Assembly: GCF_014930455.1 (NCBI RefSeq)
Contig: NZ_JAAIYO010000012.1
Span: forward strand, 229,783-293,782
Source of the DNA: Corallococcus soli
GTDB taxonomy: Bacteria > Myxococcota > Myxococcia > Myxococcales > Myxococcaceae
Length of the DNA: 64,000 nucleotides
Reading direction: 5' to 3'
The position numbers were made by a program, and so were the translations under genes. The notes beneath the pieces are model-generated. The model did no database searches, was not told the origin of the DNA, and was given only the letters and a program-made list of their open reading frames with translations. Numbering within the stretch: position 1 is the first letter of the stretch; each line of letters begins with the position of its first letter. Below are positions 10,270-17,339 of the stretch, piece after piece.

Positions 10270-11073
10270 GTGGCCCAGCAGAAGACCGAGAAGATTCGCC
10301 AGCAGGAGCTTCGTCAGCCGGACGCCTTCCAGAAGGCGGGGGCGGACGCGCGCGACTGGCTGATGCAGCGCCAGAAGTTCCTCGCCATCGGTGCCGGTGT
10401 CCTGGTGCTGGGCGCGGTGGGCGTCGCCATCGCCAGCGAGGTCTCCAAGCGCGGCGAGGAGACGGCCTCCATGCAGTTCGGCCAGGCGCTCACCGTGCTG
10501 GATCGCCCCGTGACGGGCGTGGACCCGGCGGACCCCTCGTCCACGGAGCCCCCGTTCGCGACGGTGCAGGCCCGGGACGAGGAGATCGTCCGGTCGCTGG
10601 AGGCGTTCCGCAAGGAGTACGACGGCACGCGCGCGGCGACGACGGCGGCCCTGCCGCAGGCGAAGGCCGAGTTCCGGCTGGGCCGGTACGACGCCTCGCT
10701 GGCGTCCCTGGCCACGTTCCTCAAGGGCGTGCCGGAGAACGACGCCCTGCGCGCGGGCGCCCTGGAAGGCCAGGGCTACGCCTACGAGGCCAAGGGCGAC
10801 TTCGCCAACGCCATCAGCTCCTTCGAGCAGATGGAGAAGGCGGACTCGGGCGAGTACCTGGCGGGCATGGGCCAGTACCACAAGGCGCGCATGCTCATCC
10901 TCCAGGGCAAGAAGGACGAGGCGGCCCAGGTCCTGTCGAAGATCCCCACGGACCACCCGAACAGCGCCGCGGCCCGTCAGGCCACGGAGCGCATGGCGGT
11001 GCTGGCCTCCGAAGGCGTGAAGGTGCCCACGCCGGCGCCGCCGCCGGCCGCCGCCACGCCGGATGCGGGGTAG
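10270..11073 (+). CDS. YfgM-like membrane-anchored TPR protein
   Basis: A 267-aa protein with a GTG start at 10270. The N-terminal cytoplasmic segment (1-35) is charged, one transmembrane helix lies at about 37-57 (FLAIGAGVLVLGAVGVAIAS), and the rest is a periplasmic region with at least three TPR-like helical repeats (about 115-240) and a Pro/Ala tail. This topology matches YfgM, an ancillary subunit of the SecYEG translocon that interacts with periplasmic chaperones. Position between der and a BamB-like gene, 9 bases before the latter, supports the assignment. Sequence identity to the enterobacterial protein is likely low, so the name rests on topology and neighbourhood. Confidence 0.72.
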   Translation: MAQQKTEKIRQQELRQPDAFQKAGADARDWLMQRQKFLAIGAGVLVLGAVGVAIASEVSKRGEETASMQFGQALTVLDRPVTGVDPADPSSTEPPFATVQARDEEIVRSLEAFRKEYDGTRAATTAALPQAKAEFRLGRYDASLASLATFLKGVPENDALRAGALEGQGYAYEAKGDFANAISSFEQMEKADSGEYLAGMGQYHKARMLILQGKKDEAAQVLSKIPTDHPNSAAARQATERMAVLASEGVKVPTPAPPPAAATPDAG

Positions 11074-11082
11074 CCGTCCGCT

Positions 11083-12261
11083 ATGACCATGCGGCACGCT
11101 CGGTGGAAGCGGTGGGTGGGGATGTTGGCCGGGGTGGGGCTGCTGGCCGGCTGTGGCCGGGCGCAGCTCTACGGCAGCCCGGAGCTGCCCAGGGCTCCGC
11201 GTCAGCCGCCTGTGGAGTACTTCCGGGTGGACTGGTGGAAGGGGCTGGTCGACAAGGTCCCGCTGCTCGAGTACTCGCCGCGCGAGCCGGCCTCCCCGGT
11301 GTACGAGCCGGAGAGCCGCAACGTCATCGCGCAGACGCGCGACGGGTACATCCACGCGGTGGGCCCGGACGGCACCCTGTCCTGGTCCTTCCGCACCGGG
11401 GCCCGGGCGCTCGCGGGCGCCATGACCAGCGAGGGCGTCGTCTACGCGCCGGGCGGTGACGGGACGCTGTACGCGCTCGACGGCGCCACCGGGAAGGTGA
11501 AGTGGAAGTACCCGACCCAGGAGTCGCTGGCCACGGTGCCGGTGCTGGCGGACGGGCTGGTGCTGGTGGCCTCGGACACCGACACGGTGTTCGCGGTGAA
11601 GGCGTCGGACGGGACGTGGGTCTGGCAGTACCGGCGCGACCCTCCGTCGGGCTTCACCATCCGGGGCGCCTCCGCGCCGAAGGTGGACCAGGGCACCGCG
11701 TACGTCGGCTTCTCCGACGGCTTCCTCGTCGCGCTCAAGGTCGACGACGGCGGCGTCATCTGGGAGAAGGCCCTGTCGGGCACGGGGACGGAGTTCCTGG
11801 ACGTGGACTCCACGCCCGCCATCGACTCGGCGGGGCGGCTCTACGTGGCCTCGTACAAGAACGGCCTCTACGCGCTGGAGGCGGACTCCGGCGCGGTGCT
11901 GTGGAACACCAGCGTGGGGGGCATGACGTCGGTGCTCGCCCGGGGCGAGGTGGTGTTCGCCGCCGGCGACAGCCGCGTGGACGCCTACCTGGGGGAGACG
12001 GGACGGCTCATCTGGTCGCTCCCCCTCAAGGACAAGACGGCCCTGGCTCCGGTGTTGGCTCGGGGAATGCTGCTGATCCCCAACCAGAACGCGCTGCTGT
12101 TCGTGGATCCGACGACGGGCAAGACGCGCATGGCGTGGAACCCGGGCCGGGGCATCTCCGCGCCGCCGTACGTCGTGGGCTCGCGGGTGTACGTGCTGTC
12201 CAACAACGCGTACCTGTACTCGCTGGACATGAACAACGTGGAGAAGGGGCCGCGCGGGTGA
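11083..12261 (+). CDS. BamB-like PQQ-repeat beta-propeller lipoprotein
   Basis: A 392-aa lipoprotein. The signal peptide ends in a lipobox LLAGC with Cys24. The mature part holds repeated beta-propeller blades with the PQQ/WD-like signatures DGTLSWSFRTG, DGTLYALDGATGKVKWKY, DGTWVWQYRRD, DGGVIWEKALSG and SGAVLWNTSVGG. BamB is the outer-membrane lipoprotein of the beta-barrel assembly machine and binds BamA. The gene follows the YfgM-like gene, as in gamma-proteobacteria, which argues for BamB over a dehydrogenase-type propeller. Its stop overlaps the GTG start of the Nudix gene. Confidence 0.8.
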   Translation: MTMRHARWKRWVGMLAGVGLLAGCGRAQLYGSPELPRAPRQPPVEYFRVDWWKGLVDKVPLLEYSPREPASPVYEPESRNVIAQTRDGYIHAVGPDGTLSWSFRTGARALAGAMTSEGVVYAPGGDGTLYALDGATGKVKWKYPTQESLATVPVLADGLVLVASDTDTVFAVKASDGTWVWQYRRDPPSGFTIRGASAPKVDQGTAYVGFSDGFLVALKVDDGGVIWEKALSGTGTEFLDVDSTPAIDSAGRLYVASYKNGLYALEADSGAVLWNTSVGGMTSVLARGEVVFAAGDSRVDAYLGETGRLIWSLPLKDKTALAPVLARGMLLIPNQNALLFVDPTTGKTRMAWNPGRGISAPPYVVGSRVYVLSNNAYLYSLDMNNVEKGPRG

Positions 12262-12707
12262 CGCGCGCCGTGCCCCGGACGGTGCGGGTGGTGGCGGCGC
12301 TGATTCCCCAGCCCTTGAGGGACGGGGGCCCGGAGGAGGGTGGGCGCCGGTTCCTCGTCCAGCAGCGGCTCCCCGGAGGCAGCCGGGCGCTCCTCTGGGA
12401 GTTCCCCGGCGGCAAGGTGGAGGCCGGCGAGACGGACGAGGCCGCCCTGGCACGCGAGTGCCGCGAGGAACTGGACGTGGAGCTGTCCGTGGGCCGTCGC
12501 CTGTGGGAGGGCCGGCACACGTATCCGGATCTCACCGTGGAGCTGGTGCTGTACGCGGCCACGCTGGTGTCGGGCGAACCAAAGCCCCTGGGCGCGCACA
12601 CGCTGGCGTTCCACACGCCGCCGGAGATGCAGGCGCTGCCGTTCTGCGAAGCGGACGTGCCGCTCCTGGAGGACCTGCTGGCCGGAAGGATGGGTGCGCT
12701 CGATTGA
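12258..12707 (+). CDS. Nudix hydrolase (MutT-like)
   Basis: A 149-aa protein that starts at a GTG overlapping the BamB stop (GTGA). The Nudix box reads GKVEAGETDEAALARECREE followed by LDV, which fits GX5EX7REUXEEXGU except that the usual Gly near the end is Asp. The protein begins with a beta-strand (VRVVAALI) and the QQRLPGG segment seen in MutT-type pyrophosphohydrolases that clean oxidised dNTPs, so an 8-oxo-dGTPase role is plausible but not proven. The stop overlaps the next start (TGATG). Confidence 0.85.
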   Translation: MTRAVPRTVRVVAALIPQPLRDGGPEEGGRRFLVQQRLPGGSRALLWEFPGGKVEAGETDEAALARECREELDVELSVGRRLWEGRHTYPDLTVELVLYAATLVSGEPKPLGAHTLAFHTPPEMQALPFCEADVPLLEDLLAGRMGALD

Positions 12708-13582
12708 TGCTGCTGCACACGTTCCAGCACATTCCCGGCGTGGGTCCGTGGCGGGAGAAGGACCTGTGGTCCAAGGGCATCCGCACCTGGGACGACTTCC
12801 CGGACGGCGGCATCGTCATCAGCCGCAAGGCGGACGTGATTGCCCGCGAGCGCATCGCCGTGGCCCGCGAAGCGCTGGCCCGCAGGGACTTGAAGGAGCT
12901 GGCGCGGCTGGTGCCACCGCGCGAGCACTGGCGCCTGTTCCCGGAGTTCCAGGACGACGCCGTCTACTTCGACATCGAGACGGACGGCAGCCAGACGCAG
13001 GTGCCCACGGTGGTGAGCCTGTTCGACACCGCGGGCCTGCACGTCTTCGTCCAGGGCCGGAACATGGACGCGCTGCCGGAGGCCATGGCGGCGCGCCGGC
13101 TGTGGGTGACGTTCAACGGCTCCTGCTTCGACGTGCCGGTGCTGAAGGAGTACTTCGGCGAGAAGCGCTTCCCGGTGCCGGAGGCGCACATCGACCTGCG
13201 CTTCGTCACGCGGCGGCTGGGGTTGGGCGGCGGGCTGAAGGAGATTGAAGAGAAGCTGGGCGTGGGCCGGCCGCCGCACCTGAAGGGCGCCAACGGCTAC
13301 GACGCGGTGCTGCTGTGGCGCGCGTACCTGCGCCGGGGGGACGTGGCGGCCCTGCGCTACCTGGTGGAGTACAACCTGTATGACTCGTTCCAGCTCCGGT
13401 CGCTGATGGACCTGGCCTACAACAAGGGCGCGGACGACCTGAACCTGGACGTGCCCCGGCTGAAGGTCTTCGAGCGCGGGGACCTGCTGTACGACGTGAG
13501 CCGACTGTTGTTGGAACTGGGGCCCACCCCAAGCGACGTGGACACGCTCGCTCGGGTGCGGGCCATGGAGCAGGATTCCTGA
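12707..13582 (+). CDS. YprB-type RNase H-fold (DEDD) exonuclease domain protein
   Basis: A 291-aa protein whose ATG overlaps the Nudix stop. An N-terminal helix-hairpin-like part (TFQHIPGVGPWREKDL, about 4-19) is followed by an RNase H-like fold. The first metal-binding motif is YFDIETDG (about 86-93, DxE), the second VTFNGSCFDVPVLKEY, and the last acidic motif is in YNLYDSFQL. These match the DEDD exonuclease layout of the YprB family. Substrate is unknown; DNA or RNA 3'-5' processing is the family-based expectation. It is in the same co-transcribed run as rnc and the Nudix gene. Confidence 0.8.
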   Translation: MLLHTFQHIPGVGPWREKDLWSKGIRTWDDFPDGGIVISRKADVIARERIAVAREALARRDLKELARLVPPREHWRLFPEFQDDAVYFDIETDGSQTQVPTVVSLFDTAGLHVFVQGRNMDALPEAMAARRLWVTFNGSCFDVPVLKEYFGEKRFPVPEAHIDLRFVTRRLGLGGGLKEIEEKLGVGRPPHLKGANGYDAVLLWRAYLRRGDVAALRYLVEYNLYDSFQLRSLMDLAYNKGADDLNLDVPRLKVFERGDLLYDVSRLLLELGPTPSDVDTLARVRAMEQDS

Positions 13583-13590
13583 GCGGCCAG

Positions 13591-14652
13591 GTGGTCCCCT
13601 GGGTTGGCCGGCCGCGGCCCGGCGCCCCCTGGGGCATTCCCAGCCGCCGCGTGGAGCTCACCCGCGTCACCGCCTTGCCGGTGACGGACGCGGAGTGGGC
13701 CGGGGACGGCTTCGTCCTGAGTCCGGGCGGAGACGCGCTGGGGCTCGCGCTGAGTGCCCGCCGGCTCGCGGTGCTCCAGGCCGGCGAGGCGTGGCCACCC
13801 GAGCGTTCGCTGGAGCTGCCCCGGACCGCGCAGCTCGTCGCGCTGCACCCGTCGCTGAAGAGCGCGGCGGTGCTGGGGCCGGGGCGCATCGAGATGGTCG
13901 GCCTGGGGACGGACGGCGGCACCGCGGGCACGACGGCGCGCACCTGGACGCGGCCCACGCAGGCCATCGGGTTCGACAGCACCGGCCAGGGGCTGTGGAC
14001 CAGCGACGTGGTGGACGGGCGGGCGTCCGTGCAGCTGGTGGACGCGCGGACGCTGTCCGACGTGGATGGGATGGACACGAGCCGCGACGCGCCGCTGGGC
14101 GAGGACGACGTGGACGGCCTGCACGAATGGATGCCGCACCCGAGCCTGCCGGTGATGGGCGCGGCGCTGAGCTGTGGCCAGGACGGCACCTGGCTGACGT
14201 TCCTGGAGCGCGGGGCGACGGGGCTCGTGCGGGGCGCGGAGGTGGCGTCGGCGGACGCGCCTTTCTATCCGGCGGGCTTCTTCCCGGATGGCGCGAGCTT
14301 CATCGGCGTGGGCGGCACCTGGGTGCGGCGCTGGTCGTACCCGGAAGGAACGATGGCGGCGGAGTTCATCCTGCCGGAGCAGGGAACGCTCGCGACGGGC
14401 TACACCGGGCTCGTGACGGCGCGCGCGGTGCTGGTGGCGGTGGAGGACCTGTTGGCGGTGGGGGAGTGGTACCTGCTCCAACTGGACCCGGTCACCCTCC
14501 GTCCGGTGTGCGCGTGGGAGCTGCCGTTGTCCACGGAGGCCGTCACGTCGCTGCACCTGTTGCCCGGGGGCTTCATCCTGTCGCCGGAGGATGGGCAGCT
14601 CTGGCGGTTGCCCGAGGACGTGCTGGCCCCCGAGTCGGCTTCCGCCCGGTGA
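13591..14652 (+). CDS. Unidentified protein, possible beta-propeller
   Basis: A 353-aa protein, start most likely GTG at 13591 (8 bases after the previous stop); a later in-frame GTG near 13651 is an alternative. There is no signal peptide. The sequence alternates short hydrophobic strands with Gly/Asp turns, for example PGRIEMVGLGTD, GQGLWTSDVVDGRASVQL and DGTWLTFLERG, a pattern like WD40/quinoprotein blades. No blade signature is strong enough for a family name. It is likely the penultimate gene of the long plus-strand operon, 69 bp before the DUF3014 gene. Confidence 0.7.
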   Translation: MVPWVGRPRPGAPWGIPSRRVELTRVTALPVTDAEWAGDGFVLSPGGDALGLALSARRLAVLQAGEAWPPERSLELPRTAQLVALHPSLKSAAVLGPGRIEMVGLGTDGGTAGTTARTWTRPTQAIGFDSTGQGLWTSDVVDGRASVQLVDARTLSDVDGMDTSRDAPLGEDDVDGLHEWMPHPSLPVMGAALSCGQDGTWLTFLERGATGLVRGAEVASADAPFYPAGFFPDGASFIGVGGTWVRRWSYPEGTMAAEFILPEQGTLATGYTGLVTARAVLVAVEDLLAVGEWYLLQLDPVTLRPVCAWELPLSTEAVTSLHLLPGGFILSPEDGQLWRLPEDVLAPESASAR

Positions 14653-14721
14653 ACACCGGTCGCGCGGATTGTTCACGCGCGCGTGGAATGGTCCCCGGGG
14701 CTGTCTGTAGGGTCCGGGACC

Positions 14722-15606
14722 ATGAGCGATCCCAACTTCGTCAATCAGCCCCCAGGAGTCCCACCGCCGCCGGACGCCGAGCCACCCAAGGCGCCGTCGC
14801 GGGGGAAGGTCCTGGGAATCCTGATCGCGGTGATGGTCCTGGGACTGGTGGGCTCGTATTTCGGGCTGAAGCGCCAGTCGGAGGCCGTGCCCGCGGCCGT
14901 GGTGCCCGCCGTGGCGGATGCGGGCGTGGCGGCGCCTGCGCCACCGGAAGTGTCGCTGCCGGAGAGCGACGGTCGGGTCCGGGAGCTGGCGCGCAAGCTG
15001 TCGGTGGATCCGGAGCTGGCGCGATGGCTGGAGGAGCGCGACCTGACGCGCCGGTTCACGTCGTCCGTGAACAGCATCGCCGAGGGTGAGAGCCCCAGGC
15101 CGTCGCTGCTGTTCATGGCGCCGCCGGGAGGCTTCGAGGTGACCGCCCTGGGGTCCGAGGGCCGCACGGCGATCGCGCCCGCGAGCTACGCGCGCTACGA
15201 CCTGGTGGCCCGGGTGCTGGGGTCGCTGGACGCCTCCGGCGCGGCGCTGGTGTACCGGGAGCTGAAGCCGCTCATCGACCAGGCGTACGGGGAAATAGCG
15301 CCGCCGGGACAGCGCTTCGAGGACACCTTCGGCCGGGCCGTCCAGCACCTGCTGGCGGTGCCGGTGTCACCGGGGCCGGTGGAGGTGGAATCCAAGGGCG
15401 CGCTGTACGTGTACACGGCGCCGGAGCTGGAGGGCCTGAGCCGGGCCCAGAAGCACCTGTTGCGCATGGGCCCGGGGAACATCCGCATCATCCAGGCGAA
15501 GCTGCGAGAGATGCGCAAGGCGCTGGGGCTGCCCAGCCCGGAGCCCACGGCAGCGGAGCCGCTGCCGGATCAGGTGGTCCCGGGCGAATCCCAGACCGGG
15601 CAGTAG
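14722..15606 (+). CDS. DUF3014-type membrane-anchored protein
   Basis: A 294-aa protein starting at ATG 14722; an upstream in-frame extension to 14683 covers the likely promoter or leader. A Pro-rich N-terminus (NQPPGVPPPPDAEPPKAP) precedes one transmembrane helix at about 33-50 (LGILIAVMVLGLVGSYFG), an Ala-rich linker, and a C-terminal periplasmic domain with RELARKLSVDPELARWLEE and RYDLVARVLGSLD. This is the organisation I know for DUF3014 proteins of proteobacteria; function is unknown. It ends 3 bp from the stop of a convergent lipoprotein gene. Confidence 0.75.
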   Translation: MSDPNFVNQPPGVPPPPDAEPPKAPSRGKVLGILIAVMVLGLVGSYFGLKRQSEAVPAAVVPAVADAGVAAPAPPEVSLPESDGRVRELARKLSVDPELARWLEERDLTRRFTSSVNSIAEGESPRPSLLFMAPPGGFEVTALGSEGRTAIAPASYARYDLVARVLGSLDASGAALVYRELKPLIDQAYGEIAPPGQRFEDTFGRAVQHLLAVPVSPGPVEVESKGALYVYTAPELEGLSRAQKHLLRMGPGNIRIIQAKLREMRKALGLPSPEPTAAEPLPDQVVPGESQTGQ

Positions 15607-15609
15607 CGG

Positions 15610-16161
15610 CTAGTTGCGCTTCTTCTTGCCGCCCTTGGCGGGGGGCGGCTTGGGCTTCTCTTTTTCGCCGGCGATCTGGAACGCGGCGCGGAGGTCCTCG
15701 ACGTCGCGGCCGCGCGAGTCCTGGAACGCCGTGCCGGTCTGGGAGTCCACGACCAGCGTGTATGAGAAGCCCGTCTTGAGCGGCTGCGGCAGGTGGATGC
15801 GGTAGACGAGCCCGTCCTCGTTTTCGGTCACGGTGTCGTCGGAGACCATGGCCCGGTCGGCTTCGTCCATGAGCCGGACCCGGTAGTTCTTCAACAGCAG
15901 CGTGCTGCGCAGCTCCAGGTCGGAGGTCTGCTCGACGAGCGGCTTTTCCTCCAGGGCCAGCGGGATGAGCGCGAGACCCGCGTCCGGGGCCTGGTACTGG
16001 AGCGTGAAGACCACCGTGTCCGGGGCCGCATCCGGGGTCACCGAGGTGCCGGTGACGCCGCCATCCAGGGGGGCCTCGGACGTCTTGTCGGGGCAGCCGG
16101 TGAGCAGGGCCGCGGTGAGGCCGCAGAGCACGGCGATGCCGGTTCGTCGGAAGAAGCGCAT
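15610..16161 (-). CDS. Putative lipoprotein
   Basis: A 183-aa protein with a signal peptide and lipobox LLTGC (Cys23). The mature region has beta-rich segments (PDTVVFTLQYQAPDAG, LVYRIHLPQPLKTGFSYTLV) and a strongly basic C-terminal tail ending KKKRN. No family is recognised. The gene is convergent with the DUF3014 gene (stops 3 bp apart) and divergent from the Cys-rich lipoprotein gene at 16323. Confidence 0.8.
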   Translation of the reverse strand: MRFFRRTGIAVLCGLTAALLTGCPDKTSEAPLDGGVTGTSVTPDAAPDTVVFTLQYQAPDAGLALIPLALEEKPLVEQTSDLELRSTLLLKNYRVRLMDEADRAMVSDDTVTENEDGLVYRIHLPQPLKTGFSYTLVVDSQTGTAFQDSRGRDVEDLRAAFQIAGEKEKPKPPPAKGGKKKRN

Positions 16162-16281
16162 GGGGCGGCAACGTATGTGCCGGACGCGGACTCGGGAAGC
16201 CCGTGAACACGGGCCAGGGAGCCCAAGGTCACTAGCGGACGGTCATCCGGGGGAGGACTCACGTCGACTTGCCTTTAAGTC

Positions 16282-16321
16282 GATGTTATCCGGTTTCGTG
16301 TGATGTTATCCGGTTTCGTGT
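16282..16321. repeat. Two perfect 20-bp direct repeats in a leader region
   Basis: The unit GATGTTATCCGGTTTCGTGT occurs twice back to back (16282-16301 and 16302-16321), immediately followed by GATG, which contains the ATG of the next gene at 16323. The stretch is clearly lower in GC than its surroundings. The repeats could be operator sites or a product of slippage; each copy would place a start-like GATG at its head. Confidence 0.85.
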
Positions 16322-16322
16322 G

Positions 16323-16751
16323 ATGAGTGCGATTCAGTGGATTGCGACGGCTGTTGGTTTGGTACTCGGCGCCGGTTGTTCGACCGCCGCGCACGAGACG
16401 GGGCCTCGCACGACCGCTGTCTATCTGGCCCAGTCTGAGGCCACCTGCCGCCCCGGTGAGCTGAGTACCGTTTGCTGCTGGAAGAAGCACCGAAGCGCCG
16501 AAGCCTGCGGGATGACCGCAGCCGAAGCCGCCGAGGCAGCCACGCTCATGCAGGGCATCCAGGAGGCGACGAAAGGGACAAGCAAAGCCGCAGAGGACGA
16601 CGGGGATGCTGGATGGAGGGAGCACTGCATCAAGGAATATGAGCGATGCCAAGCCATGCGCTGGGGTGGCGTCTGCGGCGATTGCATGGATTGGTGTAAG
16701 GGGCAAAAGCAGTGGCCACGACACATGTGCGGACCCTCGGTGGCGAAATGA
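16323..16751 (+). CDS. Small Cys-rich lipoprotein, partner of DUSAM gene
   Basis: A 142-aa protein. The ATG at 16323 places a lipobox LGAGC (Cys19) correctly; an in-frame start at 16269 would read through the tandem repeat. The mature protein contains three clusters of cysteines: TCRPGELSTVCCW, HCIKEYERCQ and GVCGDCMDWCKGQ. The last two suggest a disulfide-stabilised C-terminal helical domain. The stop overlaps the start of the DUSAM gene (ATGA). GC content and codon use are less extreme than in neighbours. The gene pair has the compact, coupled form of effector/immunity or regulatory lipoprotein modules, but no known toxin motif is visible. Confidence 0.75.
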   Translation: MSAIQWIATAVGLVLGAGCSTAAHETGPRTTAVYLAQSEATCRPGELSTVCCWKKHRSAEACGMTAAEAAEAATLMQGIQEATKGTSKAAEDDGDAGWREHCIKEYERCQAMRWGGVCGDCMDWCKGQKQWPRHMCGPSVAK

Positions 16752-17119
16752 ACCCGGAGGATTGGAACAAGGTGATCATCCTGGGGCGTCAACTGGCGGC
16801 GGGTGCAGAGCTGCCGCAGGACGCGGAGTTGCCGGAGCTGCTGATGCGCATGGCCCCCCAGGTGGGGATTGCTGTGGAGGATGCAGCGCCTGCGCTCGCC
16901 ACGCCCGCTACCACATGTGAGCTTGCGATGGAGATCCAGCGCCGGACGCGCGACGGCTCGTATCGGCTCGGACATGCATTCGATGAGGCGGACAAACTGG
17001 TGGCGGCTGGAGACGTGGCAGGGGCGCGGACAGTTTTGGAGAGAGCTCGCGAAGTAGAAGTGGTGCCGCTCTACCGCGACCAGCTCCGCGCGTACCTGGA
17101 CGACCCCCAGGACACCTGA
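16748..17119 (+). CDS. DUSAM domain protein (DUF2379 family)
   Basis: A 123-aa soluble protein. It matches the DUSAM domain I know from Myxococcus/Stigmatella paralogous families: an N-terminal helix with W and V (NPEDWNKVIILGRQL), ELLMRMAPQVGI in the middle, then an IQRRTRDGSYRLGHAF helix and a C-terminal VEVVPLYRDQLRAYLD. The family is almost confined to myxobacteria and has no established function; members often sit beside lipoproteins or secreted proteins. It overlaps the upstream lipoprotein gene by an ATGA, so the two are translationally coupled. Confidence 0.82.
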   Translation: MNPEDWNKVIILGRQLAAGAELPQDAELPELLMRMAPQVGIAVEDAAPALATPATTCELAMEIQRRTRDGSYRLGHAFDEADKLVAAGDVAGARTVLERAREVEVVPLYRDQLRAYLDDPQDT

Positions 17120-17236
17120 CTGGGGTGCCGCGAAACTGGTGCCCGGAAAGGCCGGGGGCCCGGTTTCGAGAACGTTCACGAGAACCAAGTGCCTGTAGTC
17201 GAACCTATTGGAATCCCTCAGGAACCCCCAGCGATA

Positions 17237-17264
17237 GCGTCTGATAAGAAGCGTTATGTAAACT
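17237..17264. other. dif-like 28-bp sequence (candidate Xer site)
   Basis: The arms GCGTCTGATAA (17237-17247) and TTATGTAAACT (17254-17264) flank a 6-bp centre (GAAGCG). The 11+6+11 layout and the inner TAA/TTATGT resemble bacterial dif sites; the right arm differs from the XerD half-site TTATGTTAAAT at two positions. It sits in an AT-richer stretch directly after the lipoprotein/DUSAM pair. It could be the chromosomal dif, a scar of Xer-mediated integration, or chance. Confidence 0.3.
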
Positions 17265-17339
17265 AAGTGGATGGTCCGTCTCCTGGACCGCCCCTTGGCC
17301 CAATTCGGGCCTGTCCCCCGCTCCCGGTGACCCCACGTC

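Noticed and set aside
16178..16262. Minus-strand peptide beginning like RimM (PLVTLGSLARVHGL)
   Set aside because: Similarity stops after about 15 residues, the rest is Pro/Ala/Ser-rich, and it overlaps the promoter region and the opposite lipoprotein gene in another frame. Chance or, at best, a tiny remnant.
17165..17215. Possible tRNA 3' fragment (GGTTCGACT on the minus strand) as an integration site
   Set aside because: Only the T-loop-like GGTTCGA is present; no acceptor stem, CCA end or matching T-stem could be formed.
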